A DNA stretch of 64,000 nucleotides from Tamarix chinensis (GCA_030549775.1 CM060174.1:53508707-53572706), one strand, 5' to 3'. Counted from the stretch's first letter, positions 33,637 to 46,799 are shown. Numbers and translations are program-made. The notes: generated from the letters alone by a model not told the origin.

Positions 33637-33649
33637 TGGTATCAGAGCC
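33637..33649 (+). promoter_or_regulatory. Primer-binding site for initiator Met-tRNA
   Basis: TGGTATCAGAGCC, a perfect match to the usual plant initiator Met-tRNA site, three bases after the CA end of the LTR. Confidence 0.93.
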
Positions 33650-34960
33650 TCGATTAAATTTCTACCAAGGTCGATTGCCATCCATTCTTTTCTTCTACTT
33701 CCACGCCTATGCTTTCTCTTCTAGCATTTCCCATGCACGTCCATGCATGCTTGGTGATCTTCAACTTCAAGTGTTTAGTTTGATTGAGCCTTGCAACACA
33801 TATTCAACCAAGACTCCAATGCATCTTCATCCTTCTCTTCAAACCTTCAAAGTCGAGTTTGAAGATTGCCTATTCTTCAACCAAATATTTGAATATTAAA
33901 TGTAAGTATTCGATCCTTCTTTTCTTATTTCAATATTTATAGCCATTATTCTTCAACTTCTATTAGCTATCTTTTAATGCTCTTTGCATCTTTAATCTTC
34001 TCAAGGAAATCTTGATCTCTCCATGTGATTATCCTTCTTATTTCTCCTTAGACGATTTCTTCCTTTCTCCAATTTTGGTTCGAACAAGATCTTGTAGATT
34101 TGAACACCAATCTTTGAGTCTTTATCAACTTGAATCAAGTAAGAAACTCATCTATTTGGCCAGTTTGTTTGTGTATTATTTTGATATTCAACTACTCTAA
34201 TATTCCTTAGCATTAATCGCACTTAAAGAAGAAACATTTATTTAACCAAAACTCATTCTTCCTAATTGTTTTCTTTGTGTTTTTCTTTCGGGTAAGATTA
34301 TAATATTTTTCCACTAAGATTGCATCTAAGCATATGAAGAATTTATATTAACACATTCTTGCACTTACCTTCTATCACCACCTTATTCTTACATCCAAGA
34401 AACTTTCAAGAACCTTGCAACGCCACAAAAATCCATCAAAAATTGATTTCTAGCAACAATCAAGTAGTGTCGAGGCATCAACTAGCAAGAACTACAACCA
34501 TTGGTGAAGAGGTTTCCATGAAGACTTTGTATGATACTCTGTAATAACTTGCAGCAATTTTTAATGCCACCAATGCACAATTGCAACAACTTCCTTCCAT
34601 TCAAAGCAAACTCCAAAGGTTAGAATCAAGGGTATCTAACCAATAAATTCTTCAGCATATGCAGAATAAAATGGAGGTTACGAACAACCACTTAACTTTG
34701 ACTCTTAATTACTTAGAGTAAGTAATTCAGAACTAAAATAAAGAATTTTTAGAAAGTAAAGAAATAAATAAATAGTTGAGAAGAAGAGCATATGGCTTAG
34801 CCAAAGAGGTAAAAAGAGAGCTTACACAACAGTGAAAAAAATCAAAAGAGAGGATAAGTGTAGAATAAGTAGGAATATGTTAAAAATAAAAGCACAATAA
34901 TTGGTTTCACAACTATGCCAATGTTGATGACCGTATAGAGCTAAAAAGCTCTTCTTATTT
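33650..34960 (+). pseudogene. Second Ty3 leader and gag fragment downstream of the LTR
   Basis: After the primer-binding site come a leader and broken frames, including LYDTL...NAQLQQLPSIQSKLQRLESR, a coiled, Gln-rich gag N-terminus (about 34510-34640). The frame then degenerates into A-rich sequence. It shows that the LTR at 33.06-33.63 kb served as a 5' LTR too, giving the arrangement pol-LTR-gag. Confidence 0.6.
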
Positions 34961-36089
34961 GACTTATGAGCATGCTTGAGTGCTATGATTAGAAATAAGA
35001 CAGATTAACTATATGTAAGTGAAATAAATCATGAAAAATGAAAATCAAGACAAGAAGGAAGAAGGAAGGTGGCGTGCAAAGTAGTAGCAGGTTTAGGATG
35101 TTAAGTTGTAGATGCTTATGACCATAGAAAAGGATTGGGGAAAGAAAAATTTCTAAAAGTGTATAAAACCACCTATATCCTACTCATTTTGCCTCCCATC
35201 ACCTTTTTAACACACCAAATACTAAAATAATATTTATCCCTCATCTTGCATTTCATCCTTTTTTACCTCAACAATTCATACCCCTCAATATAATAATAAT
35301 AAATACAAGCCTATCAACCTGTGCCTCCAATAACTCACCTGAAAAAAGTAATTCTTAGTCTCTATTATTTATTTGGATATTCTTTTAAATTTAAATAAAA
35401 CAATAATATTTTTTTTATGATAAAAAATAAAATTAATATTATTTTTCAAAAAAATTTCAAAAATACATATATTAATTTCAAAACAATGGCAATAGTTATT
35501 TTTACTTTCAAATATTATAATTTCTATTATTATAATATTGGAAAAAATTATCATTACTAAATTTATTTTCAAAATTGATATTGTTATTATCATTTTATCT
35601 AATATAAATTTATTTGATTACAAATACTTATTGATTATTAAAATTGATTACATAATATTGAAATATTTACTATAAAACTTTAAAGATTCATACAAAACTA
35701 TTAAAGTTGAAACTATGATATTTAATTTTTTTTTCCAATGTTGGAAAATTAAAATTACTAATGACCTTAAATAAAATTTTGAAAACATTATGAAATACAA
35801 CACAACTTGAATGATAAAATAATACATGAAATGAAATTAATAAATAAATAACATAACAACAAAACATTTAAAATATATCATCTCACAATTAAAATTAAGA
35901 CATAGCACACCCTATAACTATGATAATAAATAAATAAATAAGATGTTAATTATTTATTAGAACAAAACATTGCCAAACATAATGAATCAAACCCATTAGC
36001 AATCGATGATTATATTCTTTATCTTAAACATTGGTTGTGTTACGGTTATACTGGGATTGTTCCAAGATGCACTCACAAAGTAGTAGGGT
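34961..36089. other. AT-rich spacer
   Basis: Highly AT-rich, with imperfect AT runs between 35360 and 35950. No gene or repeat end was recognised. It may include the 3' flank and terminal repeat of the PIF element. Confidence 0.5.
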
Positions 36090-36489
36090 TCATCCATATA
36101 ACTTGGATCAAACTGTGGCATATCAATAACAAGTATGTGTCGCTCTCACCTTTAGCAATCATATTGTGTAGTATGATGCAAGCGTGAATAATGATAGTTA
36201 AGGTTTATAAATCCCAAACCAGTGATGGGTCTCCTATGACTACAAATCATACTTGCAAAGCTATAAAGGCATGCTCAATATCCTTCCTTACCAACTCTTG
36301 GTGTTGCATAAATAATTTATTCTTGTCACCTTTTAGATAACATAGAGAATGGATAAATTTAACCTATGGTGGGTAGATACCATTAGTGATATAGTAGGCT
36401 AGATTAAAATTGTTACCATTAATGGTAAATGCTAATAATGGAGCACAATCGTTATAGATATCATAAAAAATAGGATAATGATCTATAAC
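36090..36489 (-). pseudogene. PIF/Harbinger transposase, C-terminal half
   Basis: The minus-strand reading gives LLAFTINGNNFNLAYYITNG, IYPP, KGDKNKLFMQHQELVRKDIE, HAFIALQV and IIIHACIILHNMI, the C-terminal DDE block of plant PIF/Harbinger transposases (canonical YYLTDGIYP and ACIILHNMI). Stops include TAG in IYPP*VKF. It is the left part of a gene cut by the LTR element at 36495. The other half is at 44822-45240, and the reading resumes across the insertion. Confidence 0.9.
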
Positions 36490-36494
36490 ATTAA
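36490..36494 (+). repeat. TSD ATTAA (left)
   Basis: Five bases repeated at 44817-44821. Removing the segment between joins the two PIF halves in register. Confidence 0.88.
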
Positions 36495-37401
36495 TGTAAT
36501 ACCCTATAAATTTAAATGATTATGATGATGATGATAAAATACCAAAAATAATGGTATATGAATTAAAATGAATATATAACACATGTGATTAATTTTTTGT
36601 GGATTTTTCTTTATATAATTATGAGATATTTTATGTAGCTAATGGTGTTTATAAATTAATAGGCATTGAATAATTTAGTTATTATATACTAGCCATGTAT
36701 CTCTAATAAATTGGAAAGATCTACATATTAACTTATTGTAAAAAAAAAGAAAAAAATACTGATTTCGTAACCCTAACAACCGCACACCCATAAATACTCT
36801 ACTGAGTATCAGCAAGCACCGCACAATCTAAACTAACATAATTCTATGCTAAGAGTGATTGGGTAACTGCGAAGGAAAATATTAAAATTTATAAGAGAGT
36901 GGCAGAAGGGTTAATGGAGTAGCATAACATAGAGGTAGCCATCAAATCCTCATCTAGTCCCAATGCTTGCATATGTATTATTTTCTTGATTTGGCTAAGT
37001 CAATTTAGTAGAGTAGCTAATATTGAAGTTGTGCATTGTTAAATCTTTCTAATTTTTTTCCTTTTATTTCACTTGCATCAGTAATAATCGACTTAGTATA
37101 TCACTACCGATGATTAGAAAATATGGATATGATGGGGAGTATTTACTTGATGATGTAAGTGCCTTCTTTTTGGCTGCGACAAATTCTTATTGAATACACA
37201 CACACACATGGTGTTCTATATAAGTTGATCGTGGTGCAGTAATAGGCCTCTCTAAATTGTGACTTTACATTCAATAACTATAATTATAAAGTGTTTGGTA
37301 GATCATGTAACCATAAAAAAAAAGTGTCATGGTCTAATATAACTTGACTATAGTTTTTTTTAACTATGGTCTTAGACTAATACAAGTAATTAGATGATAA
37401 A

Positions 37402-37403
37402 AC

Positions 37404-37441
<38 letters not shown>

Positions 37442-37461
37442 CAACAACAATAATAATAATA
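37402..37461 (+). repeat. (AAT)n(AAC)n microsatellite
   Basis: AAT triplets interrupted by an AAC block. Confidence 0.97.
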
Positions 37462-37662
37462 AAAGTTTGAAGTTATAATAGTTGATTTATACTCATAAGC
37501 ATACGATACTGTAATATAGGCAATTTTATTAAGATAAATTATTAAGTACCATATAAAATCATGATACTAAATATAATACTTAGTATATTACACTTTGGTA
37601 TAACTAATTGGCGATAATATGACTATTCAATGAATCTTTGGAAGTAGATTAGTTCTATAAGA

Positions 37663-37685
37663 TATACATACATACATACATACAT

Positions 37686-37721
<36 letters not shown>
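37663..37721 (+). repeat. (ATAC)n(AT)n microsatellite
   Basis: ATAC tetramers followed by a run of TA. Confidence 0.97.
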
Positions 37722-37906
37722 GGTATTTGGTTAAAGGTAATAATATAGCGGTGTTAATTATAGGATCAAGTGACTAGTGAACATTTATGGATCGAATTGC
37801 ATTATAAGTAACTCACTTAATTTTGTAACTACTCATAGGTAAATTACCAACTTTATATTGATCTATGTGATACCGTTTTTGTATTATATGATTTAAGGTG
37901 CTTTAA

Positions 37907-37934
37907 AATATATATATATATATATATATATATT
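37907..37934 (+). repeat. (AT)n microsatellite
   Basis: Perfect TA run. Confidence 0.97.
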
Positions 37935-39281
37935 TGTGGTAACCTTTATTTTATAAATCACTAAGTTTTGTTAACCCGACTCTAATTTCTATTTAAAATA
38001 AGATTTAAATGAATATAAGTTTATTTGTGCATGTTTTAATAAATTTGTTTTCTTAATTTATTTGGAACGAATATGGGGTGCTTATGTGATTTTATATACT
38101 ATTGGTGATCATATGAAGCTTATAGTATATGTTCATTTATGATATTATTATTTTATATGTACACAATCTTTATTTTCCTATTTAGTGTTAAATCACAATG
38201 ATGATTGATTAGTTCTTAACCTAAGTGGTCAACTATTTATAGAACTATTCAAATTAGAAAGTGCTATTGTGGAACCTTATTTAATAAAATTAATATTTAT
38301 GAAAGTGTTATTTATGGGATGAGTTAATTAAGGAAGATGATGTTTTTTCAAAGTACCAGATAAGGAAGATACCCACTTTTGGAAAGGTGGATAATTAAGA
38401 ATTTAATATGGTTGTATGTCTTAGATATATTATACGGTCACCTTGAACAAGACGCTAAAATTTAAAGTGGAAGTTGATGGTGAAATATGGTCATTTGGGT
38501 TTGGCCTCCTAGAATTTGGGATCGAAAATATCTTTATTTAAATTATAGTAATGTTTAGTCATTTGGTTTATTTACCTAGTTAAGAGTCAATAAGGCTCCA
38601 TGTCCACTCTATTAGGATCTTTGGACTACTTAGGGCATTTTCACACTTAATAATTGGATGACCGATGTTGGATTATTCCCTTTGGTGCTAGAATCATTGG
38701 GGTTGCCCAGGAAGTGGATCTCTTCTGGTTGGTTTCGGTTGTTATTGGATTTCTTCAGAATTATTTGCTCGGTGACCCTCCTAGTTAGAGTTTGTCCACT
38801 TAATAAATAAAACAGGATGATAAGTTTATGTGGTTACTAATTAAAGAGGCATTTATAAATGGTGAACTAGTAATTATCTAGTCATTTGACCTATGTATGG
38901 TTATATCTGATGTAATATTTCTATAAATTATGATATCTTTCTTCTAAATAATGGGTTACTTAATTGTTCCTCTATCTGACTTATTATTATTTTAAATAGG
39001 ATTGTAATGATACATGATGTACATGGTGAGTTAATATTCTTGTGTAGGTAGACTGACATATGCATGCTTGTGGGGCCAGTTGAGAGAGTAGTTTGACTTC
39101 TAAAGTTTCATATTTTGATGATGTTTCTATTTCAATGGGTTTTAAATGTTATAGAGTTGATCAATTTCCTGATCTATCATTGACTACTTTTAACATTGCT
39201 TTTTCAATTTTTTATGGTGTTCTATTATATTTAAGAATGTTTTGGATTTTTTTATTTCAATTTTAAGTTTTAGGGGAACAC

Positions 39282-39637
39282 CCTATAACTTGGAACAACA
39301 ACTACAACAATAGTAGTAGCAGTTTGCTAAAAGAAGACTATATATGCGCAACTATTTAATAAATTAAATTTCAATATGGCTTATGTTTATTTGGCAATAC
39401 AGTTTTATAATCGTAACTATAAGCGAGAAACTAGTAAAAAAATACTAATAAATGGGTATTTTAATTTATATCCACTATCCCTTTTAGTTTTTTATGAAAA
39501 TAGTAAATTCTTAGAATTTATATTTAGTTATAATATCTTTTACTTTACCCTAATAGCTCCCAGCTACAATTTTATAAATTAATGCTAAGCTTTTCCTAAA
39601 GCCTATCATGAAAGCAATGATTGAGAAGAAAATGAAC
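39282..39637. other. Short residual segment between LTRs
   Basis: No coding motif. The 68-residue frame (39376-39582) is AT-driven and matches nothing I know. Confidence 0.4.
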
Positions 39638-40439
39638 TATAACACCCTCAATTTTTGAACCAGAAAAATTTATTTTTAAGACATTGTAGAAGCGTTTGAA
39701 AATCAAAACCAGGAAATATTACTACTATATCAACCATGAGAGAGGTGTGATCATTACCTAAACCATTCTGGATGCAAGGCAAAACGAAACAAGGAACAAA
39801 AAATGTATGATCATAATAATAATGTGACAATACAGGATAATAAAGGCTAGAACAATATTGTAGATAGAATAAACTTGATAGTTTTACAAATTCAAATATA
39901 AGAAATTGAGCCAGGAGTTTAAATGACCAAAAATATAAAAATACCCCAACATAGTAGGTAAAATACTAATAACCTATTAGTCTTACTCTTAAGCATAAAT
40001 ATAAACCTCAGACCCCAAGCTATGGTCTGCTAATAGTCGACATTATCACCCTCAGCATATTCTAACTGAGAGTTGTAACCCTATAAATTGTCCTCTGCTC
40101 CCTGGACCAGAAGCTAGATCATCACAATGACCATATAAGTATAGTATTAGTACGGTGAAGTACTAGTAAAATATACTACGTAAAACATGGTAAGGCTCAT
40201 GTAGCACATTGATGTCTCATAATAACATGGCGACATTATATCAATACAACTCGGGTACAACATAGCATGCTTGCATGGAAATCGTAGAAGTATAGAAATA
40301 CATTAATACATGCAATTCATAAATATAAACCATATTATAATTCTTCCTTTAGTGAATACACAAGTTCCGGTAAGTAAGATAGTTCGTTCGACCACATTCA
40401 GTTCTCCACGATAAACAAAAGTCATGGCAGCACAAATAA

Positions 40440-40720
40440 TCATAATGGGATACCACACCCATCACATAAGGTCAAGATATATCGAAGGAGCTTTCTTTGG
40501 GGATATCACACCCACCACACATCGAGTGATCTTACCACAAATCCGGATACCATACCCACCACACATGGTCGAAGTACACCAAGGGGGCTTGTACTAGGAT
40601 ATCTCACTCACCACACTTTAAATGTATCCGTTGTGAGGGCTAAAATTGTGGGATACCACACTCGCCTAAGCAATATATAATATGAAGTGCTAGGGGGCTT
40701 ATACTAGGATACCTCATCCA
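40440..40720 (+). repeat. GGGATACCACACCCACCACA minisatellite
   Basis: Units of about 55-60 bp repeat GGGATACCACACCCACCACA and CTTGTACTAGGATATCTCAC. The same array recurs at 61515-61860 in the sister LTR. Confidence 0.85.
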
Positions 40721-40974
40721 CCCGTAATGAACACCAATTCCATGTCGGCCTGCCACGGTATAATCCTATACCTCAAAGATATGCATACACCCCCTACCAA
40801 TCGTAACCCGGAGGAGAAGAAATAGGTGCTGAGTGAAAAATATAACAAAGGAAAACACACCCACTAACTCCTATCAACTATCCCAACAGCTGGAGAAAAT
40901 GCTCTAATTAAATCTTAAATCATTAATTTATATTACTAGTGATATCATAAATCACAAAAATGTCAACACATAAG

Positions 40975-41185
40975 CAAATTGGGTGATTCCAAGTGATAAC
41001 ACCGAACACAATTAAAATATAATATTTAACCAAATATGGAGTTTCCAAGTGATAACACCAAACATATCACAAGGCATTAAAGCCAATATTTGGGTGTTTA
41101 AAGATGACACCAAACTCATCCACAAGTAATAAAAGCCACCAATTGGGTATTTAGAGATGACACCGAACTTAACCAAATTAAAGTT
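40975..41185 (+). repeat. ~60-bp repeat around GATAACACCAAACAC
   Basis: Four units with AAGTGATAACACCGAACACA or GAGATGACACCAAACTC cores. The sister copy is at 62100-62260. Confidence 0.85.
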
Positions 41186-41324
41186 TCAAATAATATCATG
41201 GTGATTCATATTAAATAAGGTCAATCATAATTGAAATTATAATTAAAAGGTTATAAATACATGGAAATATCAGCACAAAAGGTTCCAGAGAAACACAACA
41301 AACTTTAGCAAACAAGGTGGCTTC

Positions 41325-41800
41325 TAGCTGGACCGGTCCATCGGTCCTTTAGATCAATCAACTGGTCTAGTCATACTAGATATAGACCAAAACAATATAA
41401 GAGAACCAATTAATTGGTTGGCCTCATCGATCGATTGTTCATGTGAACCATTTGATTAGTTTGACCCAATCGATTGATGGGTCTAAGTAGAGATCAAGCC
41501 ATTATGGTATGTGGAGAAACCAATTGATGGGCTTGGCCAACCAATCGACTAGTCATAGTAACCAATTAACAAGTTTGGTTAAATATGTCAATGGATCTAA
41601 GTTGAGACCAAACCAATTTGGTCTATAGGGACATTAGTCAATGGGTTTGACTAACCGATCGACTATTCATCGAAACAAGTCAAGTGGTTCATTAAACTAA
41701 TCAACTGATCTCACGACCAATATATCTAAAACTCTAAACCATTTGAATGCTCACAAAACCAGTCAATGGATTTGAGGAACCAATTGACTGGCCTGCGTAA
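41325..41800 (+). repeat. Cluster of ACCAGTCGACTGGT-like motifs
   Basis: Many half- and full-site variants such as ATCAACTGGTCTAGTC, CCAATTAATTGGTTGG, CCAATCGACTAGTC and CCAATTGACTGGCC lie 20-40 bp apart. The equivalent cluster in the sister LTR is at 62420-62770; a smaller one is at 43005-43115. Confidence 0.8.
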
Positions 41801-43232
41801 AACACAACCCAAACTCACATATTACACACCAAAATTTACCACACTAAACCTTATTAATCATAGCATGATTATATGTCAAAACACATATAAAAATAAATTT
41901 TGCACACATAGAATCATCCGGATACATGGTCATTTAAATACTTAAACAAATCATGTACAACAACCCATTTTTATACTTAAAATCATAAAATTCTAATATC
42001 ACTAACTTGGGAAGAATTATACCACATGCTCATACCATGGAACAGAATTAGACCATATTCATATAAGTACTAACACATGGAACCCCAACATACCACAGAA
42101 ACCAAATTGTGTTAAAGATAAGAATGTCTTACCTTGAAGCAATTCTTCAAGCACAAAACACCTACTGGATGGCTTATCTTGCAAAACTTCAATTCCTAGG
42201 AGAATCAAAGTAAAATCATTAAAAATCTTCTTAAAAACTTTATTAAAACGAAGGAAAATTAGAATAAGAAGAAAAACACAAAACACTACCTTTGACTTAA
42301 AAATAGGGTGTCAAAGGGAGATTTGGAATCTCTAACTTTATCAAACTTAATTCTTCCTTGCTTAAGGAAATCAAGAGAGAAATAAAACCAAGATTAAAAG
42401 AAGATAAAATAATACAATGCTTGCAAAATCAAAATAGAAAATCAAAGAGAACCTCTGTTTTTCTCAGTAGAAGGAAGAAAAGGGAAAATGGAAGGATGCT
42501 CAACACTTAGGAAAATATCCACAAGGAAGAGAGAGAATAGAGAAAGAACACAAATGAGTAATGAGAATGGATTAGAAATGAGGAGTATAGAGGCAAGGTT
42601 AGTTAACATTCTCAGGAAAAAAGGGGATGAGACTAGTGATGTTGAATGTGGGTAAGCCAAGAAGTGAGGGCTGACTTTATGGAGTGATGGGGGTTGAGTG
42701 CGGTAAGAGATGGACATGGTAGTGGGTTGGCAAGTCAAGGAATGGTGCACAAATTCAATCTTACAACTCCATTACTAGAAGAGAGATGGAGAGTAGAGGG
42801 AGAAGAAAAGGGGGAAACTTGCCTCCAAAAGTGCCTTTTCAGAAAATTTTGCTAATTAAAATTATATAATGATCTAATTAATATGGGTATAATACCAAAG
42901 CACTAAAAACATGCTTATTATCATAATTGGATTCTAATTAGAAATTTTCATAATCATTAGAGATAAATTCAAATCAAAATTAAAAATGGATCTGAAATAA
43001 TAGACAAACCAATCGGTTGGTTTAGGCAAATCAGTTGACTGGTTTGTCGAGCACAAGAATGTTAATTTCTCTAGCATGTACTAGTTAATCAGTTATGTAA
43101 ACTATTCGATTGGTATGCCTAAAATTCACTTTTTAATTAGAATTTCAAGCTCATTTCAATACCAAAAATCATTTATTTTATATCAACATAATTATAAATA
43201 TAATTTGAAGGATTTTAGGATGGGATATTACA

Positions 43233-44816
43233 TAAATTGAAAAATAATCAAGGAATAAATGAATGGTTTATTGCTAAAGAAGTCATGCATTCAGACACTC
43301 TAATCTGATAGAGGACTACCAAACTAGTTTGCTTTTCATGATAGGGTCGTATTCTACGGTGGCCACTTACCTTCTTGGTTACTCATAGGTAAGGTACCAC
43401 CTTTATTCTATGGTATATGCAAAGATGCTCTAATGTTGTGTGTGCGATGGTCTGTAGTGATGCATGAAATTAATTGTTTGTTAATAATCTCTTTGTATCC
43501 TGATAAATTATCATATATGAAATATACTAAATATATTGTTTATGATATTATGGTTATGATTGACATGATTAGTTGTTTAGACTTATTGGATTATTCATGG
43601 TTGTGGCTTAAAAAGGATCCTAAAGTTCTATATTGTATGTAATTATTGGATATGGTTGAATAATAATTATTAATAATATATGGAAATACCTTGAGTTAGG
43701 ATTTAGGTGTTCCCTATGGTTGGCCTCCTAGGGATGGGGTGGCAATACCTTTCCTATTTGGTCGTGCTACCTATCTGTATTTGGCTAGCTAATGGTTATA
43801 GTCCAACATATGTTATTTTAACTAACCAAGAGCTAGTAAGGCTCCATTTATACTCCATACGATCATACGTGACCTATTAGGTGATGTGTACACTTAAGGA
43901 CTGGATGACCTAGGTGGGGAACCCTTGAGAGAGAACATCCACTTAGGTATCCCAGGGGTGATCCTCCTGTGGATGCTATTTGTGGTGACATGCCACCATT
44001 GTTATTTCTTGGATTTGTTCCATAGATCAATCTCTATAGATTTATATCGTTCGCACTCAAGTTATTAAAATGGATGTCTTTAGTTTTGTGATGTACCTAA
44101 AGAAAAAAATGTCTTAAGTATGTATATAGTTATGTGTTAACATTATAATAAGTTTATAAATTATAGTATGAATTATATGTTTTGGTGTTGTATATGGCTT
44201 ACTCAACATTGATCCTATGTTAACTTAGTTGTTAAACGGGACATGTGATGAACTTGATCTTGTGTATCGGGTGAGAAGATGGCTTAATGTAGGTTGAATA
44301 CATCATTGAAATTTGATATGGGCAATGCCAAGCTAGAGTGGAGGCTATCTGAAGCCTTTATATCTTCTAAGTACTATTAATTTTCGTACCACTTTATTTA
44401 TATTTAGGATTTTAAAATTTAGTATGTAATGAGATACTTTTATATAGGATATTAGCACCATATTAATTAGACAGATATTATTTTATTTTATTTTAGTTGA
44501 ATTCTTCCATTTATCTAGTATCATTTTTTGTTGAAATAGCTTTATAGTCTTACAGTCAATATGAGTTAAGTGGTGTACACTTCATTCATACATAGTGTGG
44601 TGATAATACCCACATAATCGATTTTATGCTTCCATATTTTAAATAGTCTATTTATTTTACAAGTTAAAATTGAAGGTGTTACATTTAACATTAGCATATA
44701 GTGTAAGTAGAATGATGGTGTTTAGTTGCACTAAATGTGGCGATAATACCTTCATTTATGTTTAGCTTCCACATTGATTTCTAAGTATTTTGTGTTTTAA
44801 AAATGGAGGTGTTACA
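43233..44816 (-). repeat. LTR copy, right (truncated)
   Basis: Shares blocks with 37.7-39.3 kb. Its end carries a tandem duplication (see 44590-44816). The left part is missing where the nested LTR abuts. Confidence 0.65.
44590..44816 (+). repeat. Duplicated LTR terminus
   Basis: Two units of about 115-135 bp, each with GTGGYGATAATACC, then TTTATG...GCTTCCACATT-like sequence, and ending GAAGGTGTTACA (about 44684) and GGAGGTGTTACA (44816). So the element has two candidate termini in tandem. Confidence 0.75.
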
Positions 44817-44821
44817 ATTAA
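44817..44821 (+). repeat. TSD ATTAA (right)
   Basis: Pairs with 36490-36494. Confidence 0.88.
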
Positions 44822-45240
44822 GGTCATGTCATATCCATAAAACATATGAAGCAATAAATTTAAGAACAACAATTATCTTCCCATGCCCTAAAAAATATTG
44901 ACATTGCCAAGCTATTCAACAATTCTTCCACCGCTAGTGCATACAATCGATAGTACCAAGCGTATTAGAAAAGTCACATTCTTCATTAACTGGAAGCAAT
45001 CATTAGAGATCAACCTGATTTAGTCTGCTCAAGTATTCTTGTGAAAAAACTTCTAACATAATTCCAACAAAGTTTATGACACATTGTCTTTTTGTGGATT
45101 TTCCAATGTGTACACATTCATCACAATCATTAGCTGGCATTCCATATGCTAGCATTTGTATGGTGGTTGTTTATTATTGTATAAGTGAAAAACTATACCT
45201 TCCACAACCATTAAATATTTTTATAATTATGGATTCTTCT
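44822..45240 (-). pseudogene. PIF/Harbinger transposase, middle part
   Basis: Minus-strand reading: QMLAYGMPANDCDECVHIGK, STKRQCVINFVGI, EVFSQEYL, LGTIDCMHxWWKNC, IAWQCQY and VLKFIASYVLWI. The Asp of the GSIDC-type motif is a DDE residue. This is followed leftwards, across the LTR insertion, by LNVIDHYPIF (canonical INVLDRSPIF), which proves the two halves were one gene. Stops are present. Confidence 0.9.
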
Positions 45241-46799
45241 CACTTAGAGCTTCCGCAATATGAATAAAAAAATACATCTTCATTTGAAATCTATAATGAA
45301 ATTGATTGTCTGTGTTAGTAGGTTTCTCATAAAATTAGTTAACATATTAAATTCATAAACCCTCTTTGTATAGATTTCTTCCCTCTCTAAATAGAATATA
45401 TTGGTTTTCTTATCAACTATGATTGGAGGGCTGGAAGATATATAATGTTGGGCAAACAATCGCTAATATTTTTCTTCATTATTTTCCATATGTTAATGGA
45501 ATTATTGCTTAATTATTCACTCATTTGGTTAAAATCTACTTCTCATGGATCTATTTCATAATTATTAGATGAAAAGGAGTATGAAGAGTTTGAAAACATA
45601 TTTTGTAGTATTGTATGTGATTTTTGGATAGAGAATAAGGAAATATGATAATAGTTAGTGTTATGCTCTGATGATGTAAATATGTAAAGTTTGAAATTTA
45701 TGAGTAATGAGTTGGTACAATAATTTTTTTTGAGTGACTCCTTGCTTCATATAAATAATTATTAGCCTACGTGAATCCTATATTATGTGTCAAATTGCAA
45801 TGCATTAGTTGATTCACAAATATCTACAATCCCCACCCTAATCTGTATCTTCATTTATTTTGTTTTATTCCTTATTCAATACGATGGACTAAGGAAAATG
45901 TGAATCCTTAGGTAAATAATTTGTGGTCAAATTTTAATACATTAATATTTGTAAAGGTAACAACATGAACCCACTTTGCATTGGTATCAAATTTCTAATG
46001 TTCAAAAAAGTTAACAAGGCATATATGAATACATTTGGTAAATACTATGTAGTGGAATTAATCTACATTTGTATCTACAAAAGCAAATATGAGATCACTT
46101 TCTATCTTCATTTATTTGTCTACTAACATCTTCCATATTATGGAAAGGTAATAATGGTTTTTTGAGTTAATACATTAGATGATGGAAAAGCAAAGCCCAT
46201 GTAAGCATAAAAATAGAGATAGGTTATTTTTTGATAATGTGATAAAAAAGACAAATGAAATATATGTGCACCAATAATATTAAAAATGCATTACATTAAT
46301 AGATAATAAACTCGCATTACACAAAGAGTTATATATATGAAAAACACATTAAATTAAAATTACATAGGATATATAAAATAGTGAGAAATTTTAAAAATTA
46401 TATATATTAAATAAAAAAGTAAAATAAACAACAATCTTCTAAGTAGATTCCTTGCCTACCACCTTAAGTACAATATTCATTACAAAATTGTTCATACTTA
46501 CTTAATTGTAGTGGGGCCTATGAGAGATAACCATTAATTTTTCAAGTAACAATCACTTCATGTGCATTATTTTTTTCTCTTGCACTTTTGATTTATGAAT
46601 CTTTGTTTGAGTTCATTTGCTTTTATTTTTATTTTTTCTTCCTCAATGCGAATTACTTAGTCAATTAGTTTCCATTCTAGTATAGCATATTTATTAAAAG
46701 AACAATATATCCCCTATCAAACGATTGATTTCTACACAAGTATTCATTGCCTTGATAGAAACAATATGTTTATTTCCATTCTCTCACCTGCCAAGTGGA
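45241..46799 (-). other. PIF element, N-terminal/intergenic remnant
   Basis: Decayed sequence between the transposase core and ORF1. A short frame near 45480 (MENNEEKY) may belong to the transposase N-terminus. No other feature was recognised. Confidence 0.4.

Larger units (their letters stand above)
36495..39281 (-). repeat. LTR copy, left
   Basis: TGTAATACCC...; about 2.8 kb. The right edge is placed at TTTTAGGGGAACA, by analogy with other LTR starts read on the minus strand. It contains three microsatellites. No gene is present. Confidence 0.6.
39638..43232 (+). mobile_element. Nested LTR unit (3.6 kb), family shared with 60.7 kb
   Basis: It starts TATAACACCCTCAATTTTTG and ends GGATGGGATATTACA. 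Most of it aligns with 60699-63407 (for example TTATTTTTAAGA, CCTATGAAC-type blocks and CCTTACCTTGAAG). Its first base pair is TA where the sister copy has TG. Flanks TGAAC and TAAAT differ by two transitions, so the 5-bp duplication may simply be decayed. It has no coding content. Confidence 0.8.
36495..44816 (-). mobile_element. LTR retrotransposon remnant inserted in PIF transposase, TSD ATTAA
   Basis: It starts TGTAATACCC and ends GGAGGTGTTACA, with ATTAA on both sides (36490-36494 and 44817-44821). Two diverged LTR copies are recognised (36495-39281 and 43233-44816). They share blocks such as AAGGCTCCAT and a CACTTAA...TGGATGACC block. Only about 350 bp lies between them once the nested LTR at 39638-43232 is removed, so the internal coding region has been lost. 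The motif order suggests minus orientation. Confidence 0.8.

Noticed and set aside
33534..33899. 121-residue plus-strand frame
   Set aside because: It spans the LTR end and the primer-binding site, so it cannot be a normal coding region of the element.
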